Shown in pieces: positions 44,951-55,640 of a stretch of 64,000 bases of DNA. Every line of letters starts with the position of its first letter. Position 1 is the first letter of the stretch. The stretch covers positions 114,292,533 through 114,356,532 of the forward strand of contig JARDYH010000001.1 in assembly GCA_029215795.1 (NCBI GenBank), given 5' to 3'. The notes under the pieces were generated by a model. That model worked only from the letters and a program-made list of their open reading frames with translations. It made no database searches and was not told the origin of the DNA. The translations under genes and the position numbers were made by a program. Source of the stretch: Anniella stebbinsi. Its lineage: Eukaryota > Chordata > Lepidosauria > Squamata > Anniellidae.

Positions 44951-45378
44951 CTCTTTCTTGCTCATCACGGTTTTTCTAGACAGATATGATGGGCTTTGTC
45001 AAGTCATGCTGTCTTTTACAGATTCAGGAATTTCCTGACAATTGAGCATGTTTGTTGGTAGATCTTCCTTTTCTAAAACCAGCCTGCTCTTCAACTAATA
45101 TGGAGTTTTCTTCTGCCCAGTCCTCTAGTTTTGACAAAAGGAACTTGGCATAGATTTTGGCTGGAATATCGATCAGACTAATTGGTCTGTAGTTACTTGG
45201 CTCCTGCTGATTACCTTTCTTAAATATTGGTACAATTATGCTGAGATTCCAGCCTTTTGGTATCTATTCAGTATTGTTGATATGGGTGAATAGACATGCT
45301 AACAGTGAAGGCCACCAGTCTAGATTGTCCATAAATAGTTCAGGTGGCAAAAAGCCTCTCCTGGTGCCTTGTTATTTT

Positions 45379-45645
45379 TCAGTGTTTGTATAAGGGCTTT
45401 AATCTCTGACATAGATACAGGAGGCCACAAAGGATAGACATACTTTCTAGCACAGAAGTCAACCCACAGGTTGTTGTCCTTTCCTCTTCTTTAAATAAAT
45501 TTAGATAAAAGTTTTCCCATGTTGCAGCTGGAATGGGAATATCAAATGATAATTTTACTTCTCTAAGTTTTCCAAAAACTAGATGCCAAAAATAAGCTGA
45601 ATTTGAACTTGTTGCTGCCAATTCAAGATTGACCCAGAATTTCAT
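45379..45645 (-). pseudogene. Linker/RT N-terminal frame of LINE copy 1
   Basis: An 88-codon frame with LELAATSSNSAYFWHLV and ATWENFYLNLF, the spacer between endonuclease and RT in APE-type LINEs. It is in register with the upstream linker frame (46048-46185) once the nested insertion is discounted. It ends at a stop about 140 bp before the RT motif block. Confidence 0.7.
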
Positions 45646-45656
45646 CTGAAACTCAG

Positions 45657-46047
45657 GCCGGATCTAGGCGTCGTCCTTGATGCGCCCTCCTTGCGCCACA
45701 AGCCGCTTTGGAGCGCTGCACACTCAAGCCTTGGAGGCTCTGCTCGCGCTCTCGCTGCTGCCGCCGCCCTTTCATCCCGGCCGGTCCCAGGGAGGGAGGA
45801 GGGAGGGTTGTAAACAAAAGCTAACAATTGGAAATCCCTCTCCCAATCGCTGGCTTTTGTTTACAACCCTCCACCCTCCCCCCTCCCTCTCCCCTCCCCG
45901 GGACCAGCCTGGATGAAAGGGTGGCGGCCGCGGTGGCGTGGGCACGGGCAGAGCCTCCGAGGCTTGAGCCACACTAGGCGGGGTGAAGCGCTCCGAAGCG
46001 GCTTGTGGCGCAGGGAGGGCGCATCGAGGACGATGTGTAGATCCTGC
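45657..46047. mobile_element. 391-bp palindromic element nested in LINE copy 1
   Basis: Ends GCCGGATCTAGGCGTCGTCC and (complement) GCAGGATCTACACATCGTCC. CTCAG occurs on both sides (45652-45656, 46048-46052). Long inverted arms include GCGCCACAAGCCGCTTTGGA against CGAAGCGGCTTGTGGCGC, and a centre with GGCTTTTGTTTACAACCCTC against its partner GGGTTGTAAACAAAAGC. Removing the element plus one CTCAG leaves the LINE frame continuous across the site. Confidence 0.88.
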
Positions 46048-46250
46048 CTCAGTTTTCTTAACAGCAGTTATTTTTTTTAAAAAGTTTCTCCTGAGGTTCA
46101 ACATAATGATTTGGTCCTCAGGATGGTGAGATGCTTGAGCTTTCCGAGTCTGTCTTCTCAGTGCTGTGCATTCTTTATCAAACATAAGGTCTTCATAGGC
46201 CTTTTATCATTTGAGTTTATATAAGTTGTTAGGAAAGGTTTCAGATTATC

Positions 46251-46835
46251 TCATATGGGCAGATATGCATATAGAACTGAGGTAACTTCAGAATCAGAAG
46301 ATACAATGATGTCTTGCAAGGATCTACCCATATCCGAATTCTGGAATGTTTTGAGTTTGGTCGTATTTACTTTTTGCCAGTTTAATCTCATTTGCCGATG
46401 GATTTCCAGATTCTGTGAAAACCAGTGGTCTGCATAGGTTACAGGTCTTAAGTCAGATTCAGCTACCAGCTTTACCACTATGGGTTGGTGATCACTGTCT
46501 ACCCTGGGGGGAACTGTTATAACAGAGAATAGGTGTACTTTTTCTTTGGAAATACAGATGTAATCAAGAACACTGCCTGAATAAGCTGAAAAATAAGTAA
46601 ACGTATATGCAGTGTTGGGGTCATTGCTGCCGACAAGGTGCAATCCAAACATATATGTTAGCCTAAATAGATTTAGGCCAGTATTGTTTATCTTCTTATC
46701 TGTGGATTTCCAATAATTCAATTCAACAGGGATATCCTCCAATATACCACAGTGTTCTGCTACTAGTGGTAATGATGAGCCCAGTCTGGCATGAAAATCA
46801 CCTAATAGGATAAACAGACCCTTTGAGAACTCCAT
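46251..46835 (-). pseudogene. AP-endonuclease-like domain of LINE copy 1
   Basis: A 194-codon frame. FILLGDFHARLG near residues 9-20 is the Asp-x-Asn-type block of APE endonucleases, with His where Asn is usual. SGSVLDYICIS near residue 90 and VDSDHQPIVVKL near residue 110 are the later D-x-x and S-D-H catalytic blocks, so the C-terminal two thirds of the fold is present. The N-terminal blocks are missing: the frame starts inside the domain and upstream minus-strand DNA is an unrelated tail, so the copy is 5'-truncated. In intact elements this domain nicks target DNA to prime reverse transcription. Confidence 0.8.
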
Positions 46836-46869
46836 ACTCAGCTCCTCTAATACTTGTTCTAAGTGCAGC

Positions 46870-47000
46870 CATGTTGTCTTTTATGTTGTTATTGTTGTTG
46901 TTGTTGTTATTATTATTATTATTATTTGAAGCTCTCTGGGAGGTTTACAACAATTCATAAGACAATAAAATACAGCATTAAAAATACAGCATAACTTATA
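46870..47000 (-). repeat. Retroposon 3' end with (TTG)n/(TTA)n tail
   Basis: (TTG)n and (ATT)n followed by GAAGCTCTCTGGGAGGTTTA, the reverse complement of an L2-like TAAACCTCCCAGAGAGCTTC end. Confidence 0.6.
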
Positions 47001-47024
47001 CATGGATCTTCCTTTGAAAATGTT

Positions 47025-47480
47025 CCTGAAACTTCAGCTGGTCCAAAATAGGGTAACAAGACTGTTAAGATGGACTGGCCTATACGACTATGTAACACCA
47101 GTACTTTTTGATCTGCACTGCCTTTCAACATTTCCAGGCCCAATCCAAAGTGCTGGTATTAACCTTCAAAGACCCAATTGGCTTGGGGACAGGCTACATG
47201 CAAGATTGTCTCCTCCCATGTATACCTGCCAAGGCTCTAACCTCATCTTCAGAGGCCCACCTTCTGGTGCCCCACTAAATGAGGTGAGGTGGGTGGCTAC
47301 TACGGAGACAGCCTTTTCAGTGGTGGCACCCATTATATATTGCCCTGTGTAGAGAGGCTCACCAGGCACTGACTTTGTGCTCCTTTTGGCGCTAGGTGAA
47401 GAGACCTTTTTATTCTCCTAGCCTTTTAATCATTCAGTTTTAAAAACTGTGTTAAGTGCCCAACTTTTCCTCAACTTTCG
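47025..47480 (+). mobile_element. L2 LINE, ORF2 C-terminus and 3' UTR
   Basis: Translation includes LQLVQNRVTRLLRW and TPVLFDLHCLSTFPGP, the conserved 'LQxVQNxAARL...LxWLP' region of L2 ORF2. Nucleotide blocks CAAAGACCCAATTGGCTTGG and GGAGACAGCCTTTTCAGTGG also match that region. Frame disrupted after 47352. Confidence 0.82.
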
Positions 47481-47484
47481 TCAA

Positions 47485-48955
47485 ATTAACTCTGCCCTGT
47501 AGCCTTTCTAAACACAATAGCTAAGGGGACTGTTGTAACAGATAAGGGCTAGTCACCTCTGTATTCAACCTAAGCCACCTCTCTTCCCTGCTGTAATTTA
47601 AACACTCCTGCCAGTCCCCCTTCCTCAAGAAAACACTTCTTACCATGGGAAAGTGGGGGCAAACAGAAGGCAAGACTGTCATTTGCAGCCAAAGATTTTG
47701 GACCTTGCAATCCCTACGATCTCTGGTTACAAATCCTAGGAGCATAATACAAGCCCTGACTTGAGTTGGGGCCAAGCTTCACTTTGAATTGGGACTACTC
47801 TAATTGGAGCAGGAGTTCTCAGATATTCAAGCACCTCAGTTTCTTCCCATCTCTGAGATATATGTGTGTTATATAAATTACTGGTTTCTAGCTAGAATGG
47901 CAGTATTTCTGGATACATTTTAAGTCCCCCATTTTGAGGATGTTACATATAAATGTCCAATTTCCAGAAATTTGCATCTGTTCCAAATTTCAGCATTTTA
48001 GGTAGTGAGGAACTGATCTTTAAAAATTTAGACCATCTCCCCTTGGAGACATATATAATATAGTCACACTCTTTGTACATATAATGTCTTCAGAAGTGTA
48101 TGTAAGCCTTGTGCTGGACTTCAGTTTTATGATTTACTTTGACATCTTCATGGATAAACAGTGCTTTGTAAATCTCTGATCACTGTCACAGGCTTGTTTG
48201 TTCTGGCCTGGGGACCTCATCTAAGAAGATAAAAGGTTTTCATCAAGAGCTGACAGGCAAGCTATTTGCTCAGTGACAAAAGCCAGTTGGAACTAAAAAA
48301 TACCTTCAAAGAACATATGAAAAATATATATTTAAAAGCTTCAAAATAAACAAGCCTAAAGTTGCCTAGGCATTCTCTGTGTGTTCTTGTATTTTGGCTT
48401 GGAAAACCATAGGCTTGTTTCAAGTGTTGCTTTCCCATGTGCATCTCCAGATCGTGAAAGTTTCCACCACAATCCTCCTAGTAAATGTTTGAACTGGGTA
48501 GTAGTCTCTATGCTGCAATTCCCTGACTTCACAGTGTGTCTCTCAATAGAAGATGTGTGTACAAATATGTGTGTAATGGATTGTAGGTTCAGAGAGACCT
48601 TTTGTACAGATAAACACGGTACAGAATGGTCTGAGCGTTACAGACACACAGGGTTAGGGTTAAGCCTTACTACACACATACACATTTTTGGCGGAAACAG
48701 CTCTGCCTGGACATAATGACAAATGTTTTTCTCTGTGTTTTAGCATGTATAATATGTACAAGGTACCTTGGTATGCAAGCATCAATAGGAACTGGAAGAA
48801 AAAAATGAAATATTTTGAAAAATAGAAATTCAACAGGAATATAGCCTAGAGTAAAAGTACAAGGCAAAGAGTGTGGAGCGAAGACCATTTCTGTTTGTAC
48901 CAGTATAGACTGGATTTGTGTATTTTAAATGGCAGTGTAAATGGCGACATACCAG
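47485..48955. other. Unassigned sequence
   Basis: No gene or repeat recognised. Confidence 0.4.
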
Positions 48956-49208
48956 TCAATCAATCAATCAATCAATCAATCAAACTTTATTGTCAGTCAA
49001 CAGACCATATCATAAAATAAAATGTACAGTTTTATCAAGGTTCACAGGACATTAAATGGGAATATCCTCATACAGCCATTTGGGTTCTGTAATGGGTGGC
49101 GAGATATACGAACTTTGAGACTTGGGTAGTAACAAGCTTGTCCTTACCTTGAAGAAGGATAATAGACAAGGACTCTTTGGAGTGACCAGGGAAATCTTGG
49201 ATAATTGG

Positions 49209-49460
49209 TCACAACAAGTCATTCCTAATCCCATAGTAGAAATTGCAACTGAGGAACATGTGTACGATCATTTCGACCTCAGAATTATCGCATGGACAGA
49301 GTCTATTTTCCACAGCTGTTGTTTTTTTTATATCTCCCCTCCAGCATTTTGGAGGGGAGAGCATTAAACCTGGCCAGGGTAAATGTTTCCTATACTTTGG
49401 GACAAAGAGCCATTCTAGATACACCATTTCACCTCTATAAGTGCAATCCGGCAAGCCCAA
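49209..49460 (-). pseudogene. C-terminal Cys/His motif of LINE copy 2
   Basis: An 83-codon frame with CPCDNSEVEMIVHMFLSC followed by FYYGIR. The C-x-C-x8-H-x4-C spacing resembles the zinc-binding motif at the C-terminus of several LINE ORF2 proteins. It lies directly upstream of the 3' UTR. Confidence 0.65.
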
Positions 49461-49493
49461 CGCTGCCAGGGAACAAGGACCTCTTGCCGCTGC

Positions 49494-51163
49494 TCACATC
49501 TCCTGGAGGTCGATATCTGCTAGTCTCTGGTTGATAGTAAGTTTAACACTACCCGAATCTAGTAAGAGTAGGTAAGGGGGATATAACCCCAACATGGTGA
49601 CTTTCCGCACTTTAGCTTTAGTCCAAGGAGATTCGAAAGAGTCTAACAGGACTTGGGAAACCAGGGAGTTATATGTCAAGGCATGATAATGGCAAAACCA
49701 AAATTGCAAAGTTAGACTTCTGGCTACACTTTTCAGAGATCTTAAACCAACCTCCAAGTTAAGTACAGAACTGGACACACATCTTGGGGCACCCAGTATT
49801 AATCTCAAAAATAAAGACTGGACCCCCCTCAAAAGCAACCTTAGAGAGTGGAAACCAAACTGGAGCCCCAAACAAAGTCTTGTTTTATATATCCTAAAAA
49901 TGGCTGGTACATAATTGTCCCCTTTTAGGCAGAAAAACTGGGAGAGAGCTCCCATTGTCTGTTCGGCCTTAGCTTTAACATGCTTGATGTGCACATTCCA
50001 TTTCAGATTCTCTTGGAACCAGATACCCAAGTACTTATAAGAGTCTACCTGGTCAATTCTATCGCCCCCCATAAACCATGAGAACCTAACTTTAGTCTTT
50101 GCATAGACAAGCACTTTCGATTTCTGGTAATTGATTGTTAGTCTAGTCTTGTTGCAGTACATCACAAATTCTTTTTAAAGTCTCTTAAGACCCAAATGAG
50201 TCTGAGAGATCAACACTGCATCATCAGCATACAGAAGTATACTCACTTTCAGTGAGCCAATCTTAGGAGGATGAGATTGTATTGTAGCCAGTGAGGCAGG
50301 AAGGTCAGCTGAATACAAATTAAACAGTGTTGATGCCAGTACACAGCCTTGCTAATTCTCTGAGAAGTAGGAAATTCATTAGTAAGGTGGCCTGATTTAC
50401 TGCACCTAACATGGGCAGATGTATTATGATGTAATGATTTTATTAGAAATAGTAATCTAGGTTCGATATGTAGCTGTTCCAATTTGGTCCATAAAAGGGG
50501 ATGTGAGATAGAATCAAAAGCAGCTTTTAGATCTATAAAGGCCATGAATAATTTGCCTCCTCTTGTTGCTGTATATTTATAGGCCAGGTGGGTCAGGACA
50601 AGGCAATGGTCGTTTGTAGAACATCCTGCCTTGAACCCAATCTGTTCACTACTTAGAATGGCCTTGTCTCTAATCCATTTATTCAATTTGATTCTCAGAG
50701 TATTAGCATACAGCGTTCCTACCATAGACAGAAGGCTTATAGGCTTGTAACTATTTGGGTCTGTCCTCGAACCCTTTTTATATATGGGGACAACAACTGT
50801 CCTCCGCCAAGCTAAGGGAACATGACCAGATTTATTTATAGTGGTAAAAAAGGTAGCTAACGGTGGCGCCCACCAACTGATATTACTTTTTATAATCTCT
50901 GGGGGAATCCCATCCAGACCTGGAGATTTACCTGGTTTTAGCTGGGTTATTAACTCTCCAATGATAGTATGGTCTACATCAGGCCAATCAGAAGTATCTA
51001 TAGGCAATGTAGGGGCCTGGCTAGACATCTGATCATCACCGAAGACCTTGCGATAATGATTTTCCCAAATATCCGCTACTATACAACAGTTCGGGGAACC
51101 TCCCCTTAAGCGCTCTGGAGACAATTTGCCAAAAGGTTCTATTGTTATTAGTGACTGAAGCAT
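49494..51163 (-). pseudogene. Reverse transcriptase of LINE copy 2
   Basis: The first frame (50249-51163) has LKPGKSPGLDGIPPEIIK, VVVPIYKKGSRTDPNSYKPI, SSEQIGFKAGCSTNDH and FMAFIDLKAAFDSI, i.e. RT blocks 1-4 with the catalytic Asp of block A. The frame then shifts near 50350. The YADD box is intact at 50220-50231. A second frame (49494-50165) starts after an in-frame stop and carries INYQKSKVLVY and YKYLGIWFQENLKWNVHI, the RT thumb motifs. The domain copied element RNA at the nicked target in life. Dense blocks with a few breaks suggest a moderately old copy. Confidence 0.9.
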
Positions 51164-51524
51164 CCATTAACAGTTGCCAATTCTCACGATCTGCCTGAAT
51201 CTTTTTCTGATGCAAAATCTTCTTGTACTCTTTCTTCAAATCATAGTACTCATCCGGAAGCTGGCGTTCATTATTTTTCTGATAGGAACAATATATGTCC
51301 TTCAGCCTTCTCTTTAGTTTGGCACACTCCTCATCGTACCACTTATTACAAGAGATCTTTTGATCACTTGAGATTTTAGGATTTTCTTGGAGAAATGTGT
51401 TCAAAGTTTGTGTCAGTTCCTCAAAGACCAGAATACTTGATTCTGGAGGTGAATTTGCGATAATCTGATCTATATTTTTTAGGTAGTTGGAGGAACTGGT
51501 CAGCTGATTAAAAGCTTGTGCCAT
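51036..51524 (-). pseudogene. Endonuclease-RT linker frame of LINE copy 2
   Basis: A 162-codon frame with KWYDEECAKLKRRLKDIYCSY, the W-(F/Y)-D-x-E-C motif that follows the endonuclease in many APE-type LINEs, and then a charged helical region ending FWQIVSRALKGRF, which precedes the RT finger domain. The frame overlaps the RT frame at 51036-51163, so a frameshift near 51100 separates them. Endonuclease residues directly upstream are split from this frame by a stop. Confidence 0.8.
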
Positions 51525-51735
51525 TTCTTTATTCCATCTGAATCTTTTTTTTTAATTTGCTGACAGAAACTAGTTGGAGAGCAGGGGATCTCGGGCTATT
51601 AACTGAAAAGGTCCTGAGAGTAGCAGCCGTAGTTCCAAAGGTAAATGATCACTTTCAAAGCGGTTAGCCACCATAAAACTGCATCCCAAGGCCTCGAGCC
51701 ATATCTCTGAAATACCATCTGTAATGCCTCTCTAC

Positions 51736-54269
51736 ATTCATAAACCTGTGCATTTAATGTCTTCTTACCTCTTTCTGATCAAAATCTTGCAACTACTCTT
51801 GGCATTGCCAAATTCTGTGCAGCAGCATGTAAAACCCGCCAGGAACTGAAACTTTGGAATTTTCCTTGGGAGATCGTAATATGGTTTACAAACTATAATA
51901 CGGTTGCCCTATTTTTCTTCCCAATTTTATTCTATTTTATGTTTTTTTTCCTCATTTGATTGTATTTCACTTTAGGTATTCCATGTGCATTTTATTTCAT
52001 TTGTTTCATGTGTTTTTAACTTGTTATGCTGGTCATTGTCCATAACAATAAATGATAATGGATCATGCCATTATTATGGGGCTACAAAGCATCTCTGAAA
52101 CCATAATAATCCGTTTTTAGTAAACTAGATTCATCTGCTTCTATCATCACTATCAGCAGAACCACATACATGTCTCCTCAGAAATCAGTGCTATAGAATT
52201 CAGTGCTGCTTATTCCCAGGTAAGTGGGAATAGGATTGTAGCCTAAATGTAATACTGCTACTTCTGTGCTCATGTCTATTTTGCTAGGCCAATCTTATTT
52301 CACAGAACAACTGTACTTGGGAAAGAATGAAGATTCCGTTTTTTTGTATCTTGGCTGGGTTAGTTGTATGAAAAATGGGAAGACACTGGTCAACTATGCG
52401 GTAGGATATGTGGGCAAAATATAAAGTTGACTTGGAACTTATGTACATATGCTTTTGGTATCCTCATTCTTTGCTGCTTGTCCTCATTCCTCCCCATTGA
52501 ATTATTGATGCCCTGTTTCATTTTTCCTACTCTATTATCATAGGTTTCTCCTCTCTTGTGTGAAAGAGAGATTCCCGTGTGTACCTTCTTTCTTTTTACT
52601 GAAGTACCTGTAATACCTGTAGTTTAACCTATTGGCTTGTTCTCAAATATACTTTTCCCCATCTTTTTCAATCCCTTCTAAATGTACACGTAATTATTTT
52701 CATGTACGAAACCTGCATCATGGATCAAAGACTAGAGGCAGAGATTTCCTATTACCTCAAATACAATACATTTCAATAAAGGCTGTTCAGCTGAGAGTTC
52801 ACATGCTGATTAATCTGGTAGTTCAATAGATATGGTGGAAAGCAGCCCCCCCCCCGCTACTGAGCATAGAAAATGGCATGTGAATCAGGCACATGAGCAT
52901 GCACCCTGTACATATGATAGCCCCAATTTCTGTAACCCTTTTACCACAAAATATGGGGAAAGTAAAAAATGAGGGCACCAATAATGCAACGAGATGGAAA
53001 GAGGATGGACTTATTATGACACCTCACCCTCTGGTCTGTTACTGATATTACCAGGCCATTGCTAGCACTCAAGGAATTTTCTTCTGTTTCCTGTGAAAGC
53101 TGTTGGCTTTAACCACATATGAATTGACTTCATATGCTCATATAAGAATGTGTTTAATTTTCCTTTTAAATAATAGTAGCAATGTTTATTGCTCACAAAG
53201 CCAAGTATCAGTCAAACCATGAGAGACTTCACCCTCCTTTCCCCCCAGACCCCAGCTTCCAACTGTCCTAACTGCCACTCCAACTGTCAACTGCCTACAG
53301 AACCTCACTGTCCAACCCCATCTCTGGAAAGAAGCCTAATGATAGTGAAGTTCTATCATTACCACAGCCAATCAAAATGTATATTTGCCCCCTTCTTCCT
53401 TCATAATTAACATAACTCTTTATATCTCTCTTAAGTACATAGATATAGACATAATTCTAAATATAATATGTTGAATATGGACGTTATTAATCCCAAGCAT
53501 CAATAAACCCAACAGTCCTCTCTTTTTCTATTTTTGATATAGTGATTAGAATGATAAATTAGAGCTGGGGAGACCTGCATTCAAATAATTGTTCAGCCAT
53601 GAAGCTTGCTGGGTGTCCTTCTGTCAATCATGCTCTCACAATCTAATTTACCTCCTAGTACTGATGTAAGGATTAAAAGAGGTTTGGGGTTTGAGAAGAT
53701 AATGCATGTAATGAATATATTTATGTGTACACTCTTACATGCAGAGCTTCGAATTTCTGTGACCCTGCTACAGCAAGAAATGGATCAAATTCCGTATTTG
53801 TTTCAAAAACTTGTTTGTGTCATACATGATTGATATGGTTGTCATGTTGATCAAATCTCATCAAAGCTGACAGGTTGCAGCAGAATCTACTCTCCTTTTA
53901 CTGTCACTTGGCTGAATTACGTATAAATCATTATGGCCATGCCTTTAAGCTGTCTGACTAATAAATGTGTCAATATATATCACTTTCTCGATCTCATCAG
54001 AATATGTATATTTATCGCTCTTTGTTAAGAAGCCTGATATAGGAAGGAGTACCATATGTGTGTCAGAATTGGCCATTGTAGTAGCTATTAAGTGACCATT
54101 CTTTTTGTATTTGATCGCTGGCTGATGGCCAATAGATGTGTCTAAAATGGCTTATAAGGTCAGGGGCTAAAGGGTACTTCTACCAGTAGAATGGGTATGT
54201 ATGTGTGTGAAGAAAGGAAACAATTTAAAGTTGAAATGTAGTGAGTGTGTAGCTTTTGCAGCTGGCGTG
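51736..54269. other. Mostly unassigned; one common-repeat fragment
   Basis: At about 52186-52245, TTATTCCCAGGTAAGTGGGA and AATAGGATTGTAGCC resemble the repeat at 60885-61170. Nothing else recognised. Confidence 0.4.
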
Positions 54270-55640
54270 CAAAAGGAGCTCTTTGTTTATTATACACCTC
54301 ATAAAACTGGTTCTCTAGGTGTTGTACAACCATTAAAAACATGATGAAATAATAGAAATAACAATAATTGAAATTCAGCACGGCATAAAAACCCAATGAG
54401 GACATACTGACACAGCACAATAAAGTACAATACAAAATACAAAACTGGAAGAACGCATTAGGAGCTAAGGACACCACCACTACTGCCACACAAGGGTCTA
54501 ATGTAAAAGATCTTAAATTGTTTAAAATGCCTGGGAGGAAAATAAATAAATAAATCTTGGAATGGTACCAAAAAGATGATGTGTGCATTAAATGAGCTTC
54601 CTTAGGGAGAGTGTTCCAAAGCTAAAGGAACTCCAGCCCTCCTTTGAACCTCAGACTGAGGGTACACTCAAAGAGCATTCACAGATTACCTTAATGCATA
54701 GGCAGGTACATGCAGGAGGAGGCATTCCATAAAATCCGAAGCAATGTAGAACGTTATAGATAAATACCAGCAGTTTGAAGTTAACTGGAAGTAAGTGAAG
54801 GTGAGAAAAGACCAGTGTAATATGATCATAATGACAGACCCCCCCCCATTAAAACTCTCATTAAAAATGATATGGGAGTAGGCTCTAAAGGGTTGATTTT
54901 GGTACCTGATACTCCTTTAATGATTAGCTCTGACTAGCTGTCTGTTGTTCCTTGTTCCACCTTCAGAGTTTGCACATCCAGAAAGGACCAAAACCACTGT
55001 AACATTATGTCTCTGTTGAGAGGTCTAGCAGAACCACCAGGGATGCATTTTCCCACCCAGTTCCTGGCATAGATTATCTACTAGGTAAACCAAGGCTAAA
55101 AACCATACCTAAAAGCCAGGTTGTAATAAATCTAGCTAATCAGAGCATTCAGAGCTGAGGTGCCACCATGGAGCTAAGAGGACAGCGTACACTTGAGCAC
55201 CTTGCCCAAAAATAGAATATTAGAGATTGGCAGGAAATTTTTCAGTACAACATGATTCAGGAAGGACTTCTTCAATAAAGGAACCATCACTAGCTCTTTC
55301 AAACTTATTGGGACCTGATCTCACCTTCCCATGAGGCATTCACCACACCCACCACCCTCTTTTGACAGATCTATTAGCCTGATGGGCCAGGGCTTAGTGC
55401 ACATGTGGTTGGTCTCACCTGTCCAAGAATCCTGTCTTCATGCTCAGACTGCAGAAATGTAAGGAATATCCAGGTCAACTGAACAAGTAGGCACACATGG
55501 TACTGCCCCACTGGAAACACTCCAGCTGTAGTCAGAATGGATACCAGCAACTATATCTGCAAAGTGCCTAACAAAGAGCATTCTCCTGTCCACCCTGAGG
55601 CCTAAGATGTAAAAGCCCTCTAACTACTCAGAACAGCTCC
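54270..55640 (-). repeat. Old degenerate LINE-like sequence
   Basis: Phrases such as TGGTACCAAAAAGATGATGT with AGAGTGTTCCAAAGCTAAAG, ACCAGCAGTTTGAAGTTAAC, and AATAAAGGAACCATCACTAG with ATGAGGCATTCACCAC resemble an ancient LINE-derived family I recall from amniote genomes. No frame survives and the family is not certain. Strand is a guess. Confidence 0.4.

Larger units (their letters stand above)
44990..46850 (-). mobile_element. APE/RT non-LTR retrotransposon, copy 1 (interrupted)
   Basis: Minus-strand order: endonuclease C-terminal part (46251-46835), linker with FDKEC (46048-46185), a foreign 391-bp insertion, linker continuation (45379-45645), then RT start (SNYRPISLIDI; VEEQAGFRKGRST) near 45030-45240. 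The RT palm and 3' end are missing. Motifs resemble I-clade (Vingi-like) elements, but I cannot confirm the clade. Related to but distinct from copy 2 at 48956-51735. Confidence 0.8.
48956..51735 (-). mobile_element. APE/RT non-LTR retrotransposon, copy 2 (5'-truncated)
   Basis: On the minus strand: the tail of an endonuclease (FESDHLPLELRL near 51640-51690), linker (51036-51524), RT (about 49900-51163), thumb region and a C-terminal Cys/His motif, then a 3' end with AATAAAGTTTGATTGATTGA and a (TTGA)n tail at 48956-48981. About 2.8 kb. Frame breaks occur near 51100 and 50350, and there is an in-frame stop near 50175, so it is inactive. Confidence 0.9.
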
